Shown one piece after another: positions 8,791-18,058 of a DNA stretch of 40,595 nucleotides. The DNA comes from JBFWPF01 sp050250135. GTDB lineage: Bacteria; Chlamydiota; Chlamydiia; Chlamydiales; JAFEGQ01. Position 1 is the stretch's first letter; each line of letters opens with the position of its first letter. The stretch covers positions 1-40,595 of the forward strand of contig JBFWPF010000017.1 in the NCBI GenBank assembly GCA_050250135.1. Reading direction: 5' to 3'. Made by a program: the position numbers and the translations under genes. Under the pieces are notes generated by a model that did no database searches, was not told the origin of the DNA, and worked only from the letters and a program-made list of their open reading frames with translations.

Positions 8791-9647
8791 TAGCCCTTCT
8801 CCTAACAGCGCAGTCTGGCGCTATAGAGTTTTTTGGCGGCCCTCTCTACTGGCGCGCTACCGAAACGGCCGAATGGGCGGTCACCCTATCCCCCTTTCCC
8901 AACCCCTCCCGCGTTGCTTATCAGACGATCTCATTCGATTGGGATCCGGGGCTAAGGGTTGGGGCTGCCTACCGCTGCGGCTGCTGGGACACCCAACTGG
9001 CCTATACCCAATTTTGGACGAGGGCATCGGACAGGGTCAGGGGCAATGTGGTCTCCGGTTTTTTGGGGACGACGGTCCTCCAGATCGGCCCGTACGAGGC
9101 GGGAGGGGTCCGCTGGAGTCTCGACTACCTTACCCTCGACTGGGAGGGGGGGCGGACCTACTTCGCCACTCCCCGACTCTCATTTCGCCCCGCCATTGGG
9201 CTAAAGGGAGGGAGGATTTATCAGTCCATTAGGACCGAATGGGAGAACCTGGCCGTTTTGCTAGTGGCAACGGAGAATTTGCAGCAGAAGTTTTGGGGTT
9301 TCGGACCCAAGGGCAGTCTAGGGGCAAACTGGACCCTCTGCCGGCAGCTCTCCCTTTTTGCCGACTTTGGCGCCGCCTTTATGTGGGGTCACTGGAGTAT
9401 CAGCGACCACTTTCTGGATGACTTTGGGACCGGTGTCGATATCCAAACGGGCCGGCGGAATTTTGGCTCGTTAGTCGTGCAGGGTTTAATGGGGGTGAGC
9501 TTTGCCTACTCCCCTATCACCTTCAAGCTTGGCTACGAGATTCAGGACTGGTTCAACCAGTACCAGGTGTTTGACGACACGACGGGAACCCACAACAACG
9601 ACCTGGTCCTCCGGGGCCTCTCTTTTAGCCTCCTCTTCGCCTATTAG
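8772..9647 (+). CDS. Outer membrane beta-barrel protein 3, Lpg1974/MOMP-like
   Basis: ATG 8772 overlaps the end of gene 2 by 19 nt, with AAGGGG (8756-8761) 10 nt upstream. The 291-residue protein has a short signal peptide (MSVRFLVALLLTAQSGA). It keeps the family strands SFDWDPGLRVGAAYRCGCWD, FWTRASD, LDWEGGRTYF, RPAIGLKGGRIYQ and FWGFGPKGS, and ends in FAY. It has fewer cysteines than the first two paralogues, mainly the CGC after the second strand. The low similarity of loops compared with strands suggests old duplication with surface-loop divergence. It closes the three-gene array; no clear terminator follows, and the next gene is convergent. Confidence 0.72.
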   Translation: MSVRFLVALLLTAQSGAIEFFGGPLYWRATETAEWAVTLSPFPNPSRVAYQTISFDWDPGLRVGAAYRCGCWDTQLAYTQFWTRASDRVRGNVVSGFLGTTVLQIGPYEAGGVRWSLDYLTLDWEGGRTYFATPRLSFRPAIGLKGGRIYQSIRTEWENLAVLLVATENLQQKFWGFGPKGSLGANWTLCRQLSLFADFGAAFMWGHWSISDHFLDDFGTGVDIQTGRRNFGSLVVQGLMGVSFAYSPITFKLGYEIQDWFNQYQVFDDTTGTHNNDLVLRGLSFSLLFAY

Positions 9648-9750
9648 GACAATGGCAGCCTACCTTAAAACGGAGAAAGGTGCAGCGGCCCAGTAATAGG
9701 GACTCGAAACACAGAAACGATTGACTTAAGGCTGCCGCCTCTCGATGGGC

Positions 9751-12700
9751 CTAGTAGATAATACAAATGTCACTAGGCGCCAGGCCTTTCCAGTGTTTAG
9801 CACTCGTCATATCGACGGGAGTGCCAATTCCCTTTGCATAGCAACGGGCAAGCTCCGAATAGGCCGAAATACACCCCTGTTCAGCCGCACTCTTATAGCT
9901 CTGAAAAGCCATTGTCGCATCGGCCGGTACTCCCATCCCCTTTTCATAGTATTCACCCACAAGGCGCAAGGCCTCAAGGTCACCCGCCGCCGCAGCCTCT
10001 GTAGCAAATTTAAACCCATCCTTATACTCAAAATAGCGCGAAGCGAAATGAGTCATGCCCTTTGCGATACATGTTGCTACTAAACGCTTCCCTTTTGGAT
10101 CATTTTGTTGAGCGGCGCAGTAGTAGTAATAGGCCTGTTCTTGGTGATCAACCACCGTATACCGTTGGCTCATCCCACTGCCTTCCTGGTGTTCGCAATC
10201 GTTGTCCGCCAGCCAGTGAGTTGCCTTAATATGACCCTGTTTGTGCGCTTTATTGAACCAGGCTCTACCAGTTTTATGGTAGTTAAGGAAGTTGTGAGAC
10301 CAGGAGCCATTTTCAAGCAAACCCATTTGGTATTGCCCCTCGGCGTTGCCTCCCTCAGCCGCCCGCTTGATAAAGGTCCAAGCCTTCCCGCTGTCCCGAG
10401 GGAATCCCCTACAACCTTTGAGGTAGCGAAGACCCAATTCTAGCTCGGCTTCATGGTCCCGTTCCTCGACTTTCTGTTGTAACACTGGAAGAGTCATCGA
10501 TTGGTAATCGAGGGAGCCCGAAAGCTCTTCTTTGGTGGGCTTGGGACCAAGAGTGAGCTCGGTTTTATCGGATTTGGCAGGCGTTGTTGAAACAAACGCT
10601 GATGGATCTGTTTTGCCTAGCTTTTCTATTGGGATTTCGTCAGGTAGCGACCCGTTCAACAACGCTGGCCTGGATTGGGGCGGTTCCACATTCCCTTCAG
10701 CAGGTTCTAAACCCTTCTGCTTAGGAGAAATGCGAAAGCCGCCTACTGATAAGGAAGCACCTGATGTTAGGCACTGTGCAATGGCCATACGCCCCGACTC
10801 AATAAGCTTCTCCTGGCCCTCGGGTTTGATGTCGAAATCAAGCAAGCCCACATCACCGCAGTCGATCTTGATCTCCCGAGGCGTTGAATGGTGCTGGTGA
10901 AGAAGTCCTTCCGCCCGAAAGTAGACCCGGCACAAACTCGCGATCAGCTCTACAACAGAGTCGACCTGCTGATCAGGTAGCAGAGGTTGAGTAGAGGAAT
11001 AAAGGCTGAAGCCCAGGGTGCGCCTATTGACGACAGGTAGAGCCGCTTCCTTTTCGGTCAGACCACCATAAACATACCCCATCTGATCAAAGGTCCCCAG
11101 GGGAAAATTGATAAGCATGCCTCCATCCATATAGGAGCCAAGATCGGGTCTAGGATACCGTCTACCTTGAGCGTCCTTAAAGTAGAGTGTGTGCGGAATG
11201 AAGACGCCCGGGATCGACATAGAGGCCCGGATGCCATCCGAGATCACCAGATCCCGGTACTTAGGATCACTTGCGTGAAAGTGAACAATCTCTGGATTGT
11301 TCCCCACTTTGATGCTGTAGGCATGTAGTTCCTTAAAAGGCTTCCCCTTCTTAATCAGAACATCCAATTCTCCAAAAGTACAATGTTCGATGCCGGTCTT
11401 TTCGTTGATTAGGTGTTCCATCCACTTACGAAAGGTTTCACCAGAACAAATACCCTGCTGCCACACTAGCATTTGCCCTAATGCCCGGGCACTCCAAATC
11501 GTAGAGCCAGTTGAGATCGGATGGCGCACTATGGCCCACAGCTTGCCTAGCAGACCCTTTGCCTCCAAGACGGCGGCGGCACCCTCGGAGACCTGCTTCA
11601 GTCGACTGAGGGCGTGGGGGTGATCCATCCAACTGGCAATGGAGGTCTCCTCCAAACGTCTTCTGCTCTCCTGAGCATCGCATCCCATAGCAAGGATGGT
11701 AGCCGTGATTGATCCGGCAGAAGTGCCTGCCACTCGTTTAAAGTCTGATAACATGTTTCCCTGCTCTAAGGCTTCAATGGCGCCCAGGTAGACTATTCCC
11801 TTTGGCCCTCCTCCCTGGAACACCACGTTTTCCGGAAGCCAGACCGAGAAACTCGACAAATCAAATTCCACTGGCGGCTGCACAGCTAGGTTCTTCAACC
11901 AGTTGAAAAGATGTTGGTTGTGAAGGTCCTGTCGATCGCGCACCAGATCAATGGGCCTGCGAGCTTGTCGATCGTTAGCATCTTTATTAGCACCAAGGCA
12001 GATCAAGGCCGCTATTGCCTCTCGGCTTCCACCCAGCACCGCCCAATGGAGGGCCGTTCTATCCTCAGGATCAAGCTGCTCAAGAGGAGCCCCTTTCTCC
12101 TTTAGAAGGAGAATGGCCTTACCGTCCCCCAAATGGGCCGCTTGCATAAGGGGAGATAACCCTCTTCCATTGGACTGCTGCAGAAGGCCCTCAGTCTGCT
12201 CAATATAGGTGGTCAGGAGATGCCTAAGCATGGGCTCTTGAGCAAATTGGATAGCGATATGCAGCACATTTCCGTAGTCGGGTACCAGGCTCTTAAGGGT
12301 TGTCTTAGCGTCAGAGCGAAGCAGCACGTCAAGCACCTGAATTTGCCCTTGCGCCACCGCCCAATGAGTCGCACAGAGGCCTTTGAAGCAAGTGCGTGTT
12401 GAAGCGCCGTTTTTTACCAATGACTCGACCGCTAGGGCTTGGCCATGCTCGATGGCAACGTGAAGCGCCGTCTTTCCTTCCGCATCGGTAGCTGCAACTT
12501 CTGTCACCTCCCAAAGCATGGCCAACAGTTGTAGATGCCCCAGTCGAGCTGCGGTGTGAAACGCCTCCACGCATTGACCGCTATCAAGCAGACTCTCAAT
12601 ACGGTTGTGGATGACTCCCCCTACCGGCTCAATCATCCCCCGTTCGACACAATAAGCGAGAAGGCTCTGCCCGAGATCGCTTTTTAGAAAGCCAAGATAG

Positions 12701-13122
12701 GGCGAGGCCTCCTTCAAACGGGTCCACTCCTTCCGCTCAATTGCGCCCACCACAGCATCAAAAAGCAGGCTCTCAAGCTCATTTGGAGACGCTACACGTG
12801 GCTTATTGTCCTGAAGAAACAGGCTCTCAAGCTGCTGAAGATGGCCACTCTCAGGCCTCAGGGGCTCTTGTATGGTTTTAGACTGGGAATTAATGAGGGT
12901 CAGCCGTCGCCCTTCCAAAGTAAATTGACACACTTTTAGGTACTTTGAGGAGGGTGTCGGTGTGCCTATAATTTCCAAGTCTTCACCAACTGAGCTCTCT
13001 GACTTGACTAGGAGCGCTGTGATTTGTTGATTACGCTTATCGAGGCAAAATCTCACAACATCGCCAGTCGGCTTATCAGCAAATACCGGTCGAGCAATGC
13101 TCTTGATCCAAGAAGACTCCAT
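9751..13122 (-). CDS. Ankyrin - patatin-like phospholipase - Sel1 repeat fusion protein
   Basis: The start is ATG 13122, with GGAGGT (complement of 13128-13133) 5 nt upstream; the frame extends 19 codons further but lacks such a site. The product has 1123 residues. Residues about 187-407 hold ankyrin repeats (GKTALHVAIEHGQALAVESL; DRTALHWAVLGGSREAIAAL). Residues about 430-700 are a patatin-like lipase with all the expected parts: oxyanion loop GGGPKG near 434, nucleophile motif GTSAG near 466, and DGG with the catalytic Asp near 666. Residues about 880-1110 are Sel1-like repeats (ELELGLRYLKGCRGFPRDSGKA; AEQGCISAYSELARCYAKGIG). Patatin lipases release fatty acids from phospholipids, and related enzymes are injected into host cells by other intracellular bacteria. 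The flanking repeats probably bind host proteins; this is inference. No signal peptide is seen, consistent with secretion by a specialised system. Confidence 0.9.
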   Translation of the reverse strand: MESSWIKSIARPVFADKPTGDVVRFCLDKRNQQITALLVKSESSVGEDLEIIGTPTPSSKYLKVCQFTLEGRRLTLINSQSKTIQEPLRPESGHLQQLESLFLQDNKPRVASPNELESLLFDAVVGAIERKEWTRLKEASPYLGFLKSDLGQSLLAYCVERGMIEPVGGVIHNRIESLLDSGQCVEAFHTAARLGHLQLLAMLWEVTEVAATDAEGKTALHVAIEHGQALAVESLVKNGASTRTCFKGLCATHWAVAQGQIQVLDVLLRSDAKTTLKSLVPDYGNVLHIAIQFAQEPMLRHLLTTYIEQTEGLLQQSNGRGLSPLMQAAHLGDGKAILLLKEKGAPLEQLDPEDRTALHWAVLGGSREAIAALICLGANKDANDRQARRPIDLVRDRQDLHNQHLFNWLKNLAVQPPVEFDLSSFSVWLPENVVFQGGGPKGIVYLGAIEALEQGNMLSDFKRVAGTSAGSITATILAMGCDAQESRRRLEETSIASWMDHPHALSRLKQVSEGAAAVLEAKGLLGKLWAIVRHPISTGSTIWSARALGQMLVWQQGICSGETFRKWMEHLINEKTGIEHCTFGELDVLIKKGKPFKELHAYSIKVGNNPEIVHFHASDPKYRDLVISDGIRASMSIPGVFIPHTLYFKDAQGRRYPRPDLGSYMDGGMLINFPLGTFDQMGYVYGGLTEKEAALPVVNRRTLGFSLYSSTQPLLPDQQVDSVVELIASLCRVYFRAEGLLHQHHSTPREIKIDCGDVGLLDFDIKPEGQEKLIESGRMAIAQCLTSGASLSVGGFRISPKQKGLEPAEGNVEPPQSRPALLNGSLPDEIPIEKLGKTDPSAFVSTTPAKSDKTELTLGPKPTKEELSGSLDYQSMTLPVLQQKVEERDHEAELELGLRYLKGCRGFPRDSGKAWTFIKRAAEGGNAEGQYQMGLLENGSWSHNFLNYHKTGRAWFNKAHKQGHIKATHWLADNDCEHQEGSGMSQRYTVVDHQEQAYYYYCAAQQNDPKGKRLVATCIAKGMTHFASRYFEYKDGFKFATEAAAAGDLEALRLVGEYYEKGMGVPADATMAFQSYKSAAEQGCISAYSELARCYAKGIGTPVDMTSAKHWKGLAPSDICIIY

Positions 13123-13259
13123 GTTAAACCTCCGGGGCAAACGGGTGGACTGGCAGTCGACTGATAATGTAAAGAACATGCAAATTTACTGCCAGCTCAT
13201 ACCCCTTCTCAGGTTTGGCAATTTCAGGTACGATTACCCTAAGCTACTTTCAATTGACG

Positions 13260-14930
13260 ATGAGTAAGACTGAGTTTACACCGAAGCTATGGGTTTGCCT
13301 GAAGGACTACTCCCTTTCCCTTTTTCGGAAGGACCTGGTAGCCGGAGTGACCGTGGGGATCGTCGCCCTACCGCTGGCGATGGCCTTTGCTATCGCGTCG
13401 GGTGTCTCTCCCGAACAGGGAATTTACACCGCGATTCTAGCTGGGTTGTTAGTCGGTTTGTTGGGGGGAAGCCGGGTCCAGATTGCCGGCCCAACGGGCG
13501 CCTTTGTAGTGATCGTCTATGGGATCGTCCAACGGAATGGCTATGAAGGGCTAGTTCTGACCACCCTGCTAGCTTCGGTGATCCTGGTGGTAGCCGGCTT
13601 TTGTAAACTGGGCACGGTGGTCAAGTACATCCCCTTCCCCCTCATTATCGGATTTACAACAGGGATCGCCGTCTTGATCTTTAGCGGACAGCTTCGCGAT
13701 CTCTTTGGACTCCACGTTGAGAAGGTGCCGGCCGATTTCCTTTCAATGTGGAGGGCCTACAATGGGGCCCTGTCAAGCTGGGATGGGACTACGTTGGCGG
13801 TAGGCGCAGGATCGCTAGGTCTGATCCTCCTGGTGCGCCGCTTTGTGCCAAGGCTCCCTTGGGGAATTGTGACTTTGGTGGTGGCAACCGTAGTCTGCTG
13901 GGGCTTTTCCCTTCCGATTCCGACCATTTTCTCTCGGTTTGGAGAGGTTCCTAGAGGCCTTCCTGCGCCATCGCTCCACTTTAGCTTTGTAGGATGGCAT
14001 GAGCTTATTCCTGACGCGTTTGTTGTGGCCTTTCTGGCGGGGGTCGAGTCGCTTTTATGTGCCGTTGTGGCCGATGGGATGATGGGAGGGCACCACAAGT
14101 CGAATATGGAGCTCGTGGCACAGGGGGTCGCCAACTTCGGCTCAGTCCTCTTTGGTGGCATACCGGCAACAGGGGCGATCGCCCGTACGGCGATGAACAT
14201 CAAGACGGGGGGTAAAACCCCTGTATCAAGCATCATTCACTCGATTGTCCTCTTTCTCCTACTGGTGCTCTTTGCTCCCCTCGTTGGCCGTATTCCCCTG
14301 GCTGCCCTCTCCGCCATTCTGATCATGGTTGCCTGGAACATGGCCGAACTCTCCCACTTCCGCCGCCTGTTGCGGGCTCCCAAGGGGGATGTGGTAATCC
14401 TTATCCTGACCTTCCTGCTGACGGTGCTGGTTGACCTGACTGTAGCGATTGGAGTGGGGATGGTCCTCTCGGCCTTCCTCTTTATCTACCGGATGAGTGT
14501 CCTTGCAGAGACGGTCTCCCTAACTCCCCTTCTCCATGAACCCGGTGAGGAGGTTTCAGAGCGAAAGGACCCCGATGCGATCTCTAAAAAGGAGGTTCCA
14601 CCGGGCGTTGAGGTCTATGAGATCAACGGCCCCTTCTTCTTTGGAGTGGCTGATCGACTAAAGAACGTCCTCAGCGCCATCGAGCGCCCCCCAAAACTCT
14701 TTATCCTGCGACTAAGGAAAGTACCTGTTCTCGATGCCAGTGGGATGCATGCACTCGAGGAGTTCTACTTCAAGTGCAAGAGAGAGGGAACCCTCTTTTT
14801 GCTGTCGGGGGTAAGTGAGAAGATGAAGCGCCGTCTTGCTCAGTTTGGGCTCGAGGAGCTCATTGGTGCGGAGAACATCCTCCCCCACATCGACAGTGCC
14901 CTCAGCCGCGCCCGCGCTCTTGTGAGCTAA
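13260..14930 (+). CDS. SulP family anion transporter with STAS domain
   Basis: The ATG at 13260 gives 556 residues and starts directly before a cytoplasmic N-terminus; an earlier in-frame TTG at 13215 is less likely. The membrane part has about 10-12 hydrophobic segments, with the family signatures PLAMAFAIASGVSPEQGIYT and QIAGPTGAFVVIV. A STAS domain occupies residues about 446-556 (VPVLDASGMHALEEF). SulP proteins carry sulfate, bicarbonate or dicarboxylates in symport or exchange; the substrate cannot be read from sequence. The gene is divergent from the ankyrin-patatin gene and convergent with the next, with stops overlapping. A fragment of a close paralogue lies at 134-278. Confidence 0.9.
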   Translation: MSKTEFTPKLWVCLKDYSLSLFRKDLVAGVTVGIVALPLAMAFAIASGVSPEQGIYTAILAGLLVGLLGGSRVQIAGPTGAFVVIVYGIVQRNGYEGLVLTTLLASVILVVAGFCKLGTVVKYIPFPLIIGFTTGIAVLIFSGQLRDLFGLHVEKVPADFLSMWRAYNGALSSWDGTTLAVGAGSLGLILLVRRFVPRLPWGIVTLVVATVVCWGFSLPIPTIFSRFGEVPRGLPAPSLHFSFVGWHELIPDAFVVAFLAGVESLLCAVVADGMMGGHHKSNMELVAQGVANFGSVLFGGIPATGAIARTAMNIKTGGKTPVSSIIHSIVLFLLLVLFAPLVGRIPLAALSAILIMVAWNMAELSHFRRLLRAPKGDVVILILTFLLTVLVDLTVAIGVGMVLSAFLFIYRMSVLAETVSLTPLLHEPGEEVSERKDPDAISKKEVPPGVEVYEINGPFFFGVADRLKNVLSAIERPPKLFILRLRKVPVLDASGMHALEEFYFKCKREGTLFLLSGVSEKMKRRLAQFGLEELIGAENILPHIDSALSRARALVS

Positions 14931-15226
14931 GGCTGGACCCAAAGGACCCCCTCCTGATCCAGGTTGATTGTGGCAGCCGATTTGAGCAGCTCCATGAGCT
15001 TTGAGCGGGCATTTTCTACTTCGCTGAGAGACTGGTACCCCTGAAGGGTGAGAACTTTCACCCGATCTGGGGTAAGCTCTGCCATCAAGCCCGTGGAACC
15101 GAGCTCGATTTTGTAGCCTTTCTCGAAGAAAGTAACCAGGACATCACTCGTCTCTCCAGCGAAAGTCTCTACCTCATGGGTAGAAGAGAGTGGCGTGCCA
15201 GAGTAGATCTTGTTAAGGGGCTGCAT
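14927..15226 (-). CDS. Small hypothetical protein coupled to the protease (99 aa)
   Basis: ATG 15226 overlaps the end of the protease gene by 14 nt, so translation is probably coupled. The 99-residue protein is soluble, has no cysteines and no membrane segment. I see no known motif; its alternating short strands and a helix (VENARSKLMELLKSA) suggest a small alpha/beta fold. Its stop overlaps that of the convergent SulP gene. Being locked to the protease, it could regulate it or be its substrate, but that is only inferred from position. Confidence 0.65.
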   Translation of the reverse strand: MQPLNKIYSGTPLSSTHEVETFAGETSDVLVTFFEKGYKIELGSTGLMAELTPDRVKVLTLQGYQSLSEVENARSKLMELLKSAATINLDQEGVLWVQP

Positions 15227-16769
15227 GGGGCTTGGGGGTGGCCGACTTGATCTTGTCCATCAGTTCGGCGAGGGCTAAGGGTTTACTTAGGACAAAGAGG
15301 CGGTCGAGCTCGTCGACCGATATGCTAAAGTTAAGGTTCTGGGCATCCACCATAATCGAGTTGGCCACTCCAATCACCTCTCCATACTCGTTGAATACGG
15401 GGCCGCCACTGCTCCCACTCGAGATCGGAGCGGTAATCTGATAGAGGGTAAGGGGGCCCTCCTCACGAATACCGGCCACAATCCCCTCCGATATCGAGTT
15501 GACAAGTCCCTTGGGGTTTCCCACAACAAAGACCGGATCACCAGGGGCAACGGGGACCGTCTTGAAGCCCGCGATGGTGGGCAAATTATGCTGATGAAGG
15601 GTCAAAATAGCCAGGTCAAGCTCAGGGGTGCTGAGGGCTAGAACCTTGGCCTGCTTGTAAGGGGCCTGTTTGGGAAAGACCACCTCGAGGTGGTGCCCTT
15701 GAAGGATCACGTGCAGGTTGGTGATGATAAGCCCCTCAGGGGAGATGTTAAAGCCGCTCCCCCGGGCAACGGGAATGCCATCTTGATCAAAGACATTGAT
15801 CAAGACCACCGCATCGCTGTTGTTGGCGTAGGTTTCGGCGGGGGTGTGCTTAGGAAGGCGCTGCTTGATAGGAGGGGCTGAGAGGCCGGTGTAAAGGAGG
15901 GTCGCCTCCTCATAAAGGCGTTGCCCGCTCCCCTTCTCTGCCCAAAGGACGCCGTAGACACCGAGGTTCCCAAAGTGCTTGTAAAAGGCGACATAGTTGA
16001 GGCCGGTTCCCTTTAGATTCCCATCGGCAGTAAGGAGAAAGCCATCGGGTCGGTCGTGCCGCTGCCACCGGCTCAAGTGGGTAAGCCACCTCTCCTGAAT
16101 TTCACTCTGAACCTGGTCGGCCAAATGGGGATGATAAGGGGTGTTATTGAAGGTAAAAGGGAAGAAAAGGCCAAAGGCCGACCCGTCGTCCCGAACAAGC
16201 TTAAGATCGGCATCTTTGATGTCGCGCCCAAGGAGAACCTTCGCCTGGCTCCGGGAGAGGATCTTCCAAGGGAGCTCCTCAAGCTGAAGCTGGTACTGGT
16301 ACTTGCTTTGGTAGAAGTCGGAGATCTCCGCGTGGGTGACCAGCTGATCATACTTCCCCTTCTGCTGCACGATCATGATGATCGCCCCTCCCGCAAACAC
16401 CAGGAGAGCTGCATAGGCGCTCAGAAAAACGTATGAACGGCGAACAGACGGCTTGCCGACGAGGAGGCCGATAGCGCAGATGGAGACAGCAGCTTCGAAG
16501 ATGGCCCACAGGTAGTCGACAAAGAAGAAGGCGATCACCCCGGCGTAGAGGAACTCCACGCAGTACTTAGCGATCAGGGCCTTGGTTGCCCATGGGCGTT
16601 GCCGCCAAAAGAAGTAGCCCAGCACGAGGGTAACCAAGAAGGAAAAGTAGCTGACCCAGAGCCCTGCGGCTGCCGAATAGGCCAGCCAAAGGCTAATGGC
16701 GCTCGAGGAGATAAGGACTAGAAGGGTAATTCCATTGGAGCTGGTCAGCGGCTTTCGGTCGTCGGTCAT
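15213..16769 (-). CDS. Membrane-anchored trypsin-like (HtrA-type) serine protease
   Basis: ATG 16769 has AAGGA about 6 nt upstream and yields 518 residues. About five hydrophobic segments fill residues 12-135. A middle domain of unknown type spans about 140-305. The C-terminal part from about 310 is a chymotrypsin-fold protease with a complete triad in HtrA-like surroundings: His353 in TNLHV, Asp385 in ELDLAIL, and Ser454 in GSSGGP. No PDZ domain is evident after the protease domain, unlike DegP/HtrA. The layout, membrane bundle first and protease last, resembles MarP-like and other membrane-tethered S1 proteases involved in stress response. The active site probably faces the periplasm. A hairpin lies 22-44 nt upstream of its start. 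Confidence 0.85.
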   Translation of the reverse strand: MTDDRKPLTSSNGITLLVLISSSAISLWLAYSAAAGLWVSYFSFLVTLVLGYFFWRQRPWATKALIAKYCVEFLYAGVIAFFFVDYLWAIFEAAVSICAIGLLVGKPSVRRSYVFLSAYAALLVFAGGAIIMIVQQKGKYDQLVTHAEISDFYQSKYQYQLQLEELPWKILSRSQAKVLLGRDIKDADLKLVRDDGSAFGLFFPFTFNNTPYHPHLADQVQSEIQERWLTHLSRWQRHDRPDGFLLTADGNLKGTGLNYVAFYKHFGNLGVYGVLWAEKGSGQRLYEEATLLYTGLSAPPIKQRLPKHTPAETYANNSDAVVLINVFDQDGIPVARGSGFNISPEGLIITNLHVILQGHHLEVVFPKQAPYKQAKVLALSTPELDLAILTLHQHNLPTIAGFKTVPVAPGDPVFVVGNPKGLVNSISEGIVAGIREEGPLTLYQITAPISSGSSGGPVFNEYGEVIGVANSIMVDAQNLNFSISVDELDRLFVLSKPLALAELMDKIKSATPKPHAAP

Positions 16770-16790
16770 GGGGGGTCCTTGGGGTTCTCC

Positions 16791-16813
16791 CCCCTAAATA
16801 CTGGCTTTAGGGG
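16791..16813. promoter_or_regulatory. Perfect palindrome upstream of the protease gene
   Basis: CCCCTAAA (16791-16798) is the exact complement of TTTAGGGG (16806-16813) around a 7-nt loop. It lies 21 nt before the protease start codon on the minus strand. On the plus strand a run of eight T follows about 12 nt later (16826-16833), too far for a typical terminator. It could be a 5' UTR hairpin or an operator for the protease operon. Confidence 0.4.
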
Positions 16814-16945
16814 TAGGATTCTATACTTTTTTTTGGATGGCAAGCCACCACCAGGGATCGGTTCGACGGTCTGATAATATTTTGACCAAGGTTAGCCATT
16901 TATCGAGGGATCTGCTAAACTTTTTGCAAAACGGAGCAGCAGGCT

Positions 16946-18024
16946 ATGTCAGACCTCACATCCCTTGCGACGGAATACGTACAAAGGACTAAGAACCGGG
17001 AGAGAGCGTTCCTCGGAATCGGGGTCTGGTGGGGCGGCGTCGCCGTAGCGCTCCCGATCGCCTACTTTGCCCGCCTATCGGCCCTGAAGCTGACCGCCTT
17101 GGGCGTCCTTGGGCCCCTAGGGCCTTGTGCCGCCATTCCCCTGTTGGGCAGCAAGTGCGACCCCGATGCGATACGGAGCCAACTAGCCGATGCTACCGGG
17201 AAGCTAGACCATTCGAATGAAATTTTACTTTACTGGCCCAATGCCTGGGACAAGGCCGAGATAGACCTCTAACAGCTTGATAAGCCCTTCTTCGACTCCC
17301 TGGGCACCACGTGGAGGACCTATCACACGTGGACCGAATCCGATTCAGTGGGGCCAGAACGTTCTGAGAGTGTCGCTATTGCGGTGTTGGACAAGGGGGG
17401 TGAAGTGCTGGCTGAAGCTCTCCCTACCTTCCTGAGAAGTATGCCATTATTGGCCTAGCTACCGCTGTGGTCTCGTGGGGGATAAGCGGCATCGGTTGTC
17501 TCGTGGGAGGGCCGCGCCGCTGGCAGCTGGGGGTGGCCCTCATCCCCTCTTTGGCCCTATCCGCCTCTCTATCCAAGCTTACCCTTTCCATCTGGGCAGA
17601 GGAGAGGGCAAATCGTTCTCAACGTTGCTTTCTGAAGGCGGTTGACAAGCGGTGGAAAGCAGAGAACCCAGCGCTATCTGACGTGACGTTGGAGGCTATC
17701 CGAGATTACCCCGATTGCTATGGACAGAATAAGCTAGTATTAGAGGGCAAGCCGGCCCAGATCGGCCAGACCGTCGCCAAGCTCTGCAGCGGCGCAGAGC
17801 CGCGCACCTGGACGTTTGCCTTGCTAAACCAGCAGAATATGACCCCCACCGAGATGGCTCAGCTAATCCAGAGTGTTCCCGGCCATTACAACGTGACGTT
17901 TACTGTGTACATCCCTAGTGCCTCATCGGAGTGGAACCGGGAGGCACTTGGGTGCGATCAGCACCCCCATGTGAAGGGCAAGGTGCTATTCCCTACCACG
18001 CCCGATCTGGTGATTAATCCTTAG
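16946..18024 (+). pseudogene. Interrupted membrane protein gene (nonsense codon plus frameshift)
   Basis: The first part (ATG 16946, TAA 17270-17272) encodes 108 residues with a double hydrophobic hairpin. The same frame continues readably after the stop (QLDKPFFDSLGTTWRTYHTW and onward) to a TAG at 17457-17459. Around 17430-17450 the coding sense shifts to another frame (EKYAIIGLATAVVSWGISGI), which runs to 18022-18024 and adds a second hydrophobic pair and a soluble C-terminal domain. Read through, the ancestor would be about 360 residues with two hydrophobic hairpins. No family is recognised; paired hydrophobic lobes are typical of chlamydial inclusion membrane proteins. Two independent lesions argue for decay, although a shortened 108-residue product could still be made. 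Sequencing errors are the alternative. Confidence 0.7.
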
Positions 18025-18058
18025 GTCATGTAATCAAGGGATAACCAAGAGGTGGACG

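Noticed and set aside
9655..9737. Inverted repeat GGCAGCC / GGCTGCC after the porin array
   Set aside because: The arms are about 70 nt apart and only 7-9 bp long; too weak for a terminator.
6428..9762. Repeated CTAGTAGAT at 6428, 9751 and 37845
   Set aside because: Nine bases recurring three times in 40 kb, two of them simply as gene ends encoding IIY-stop, is within chance.
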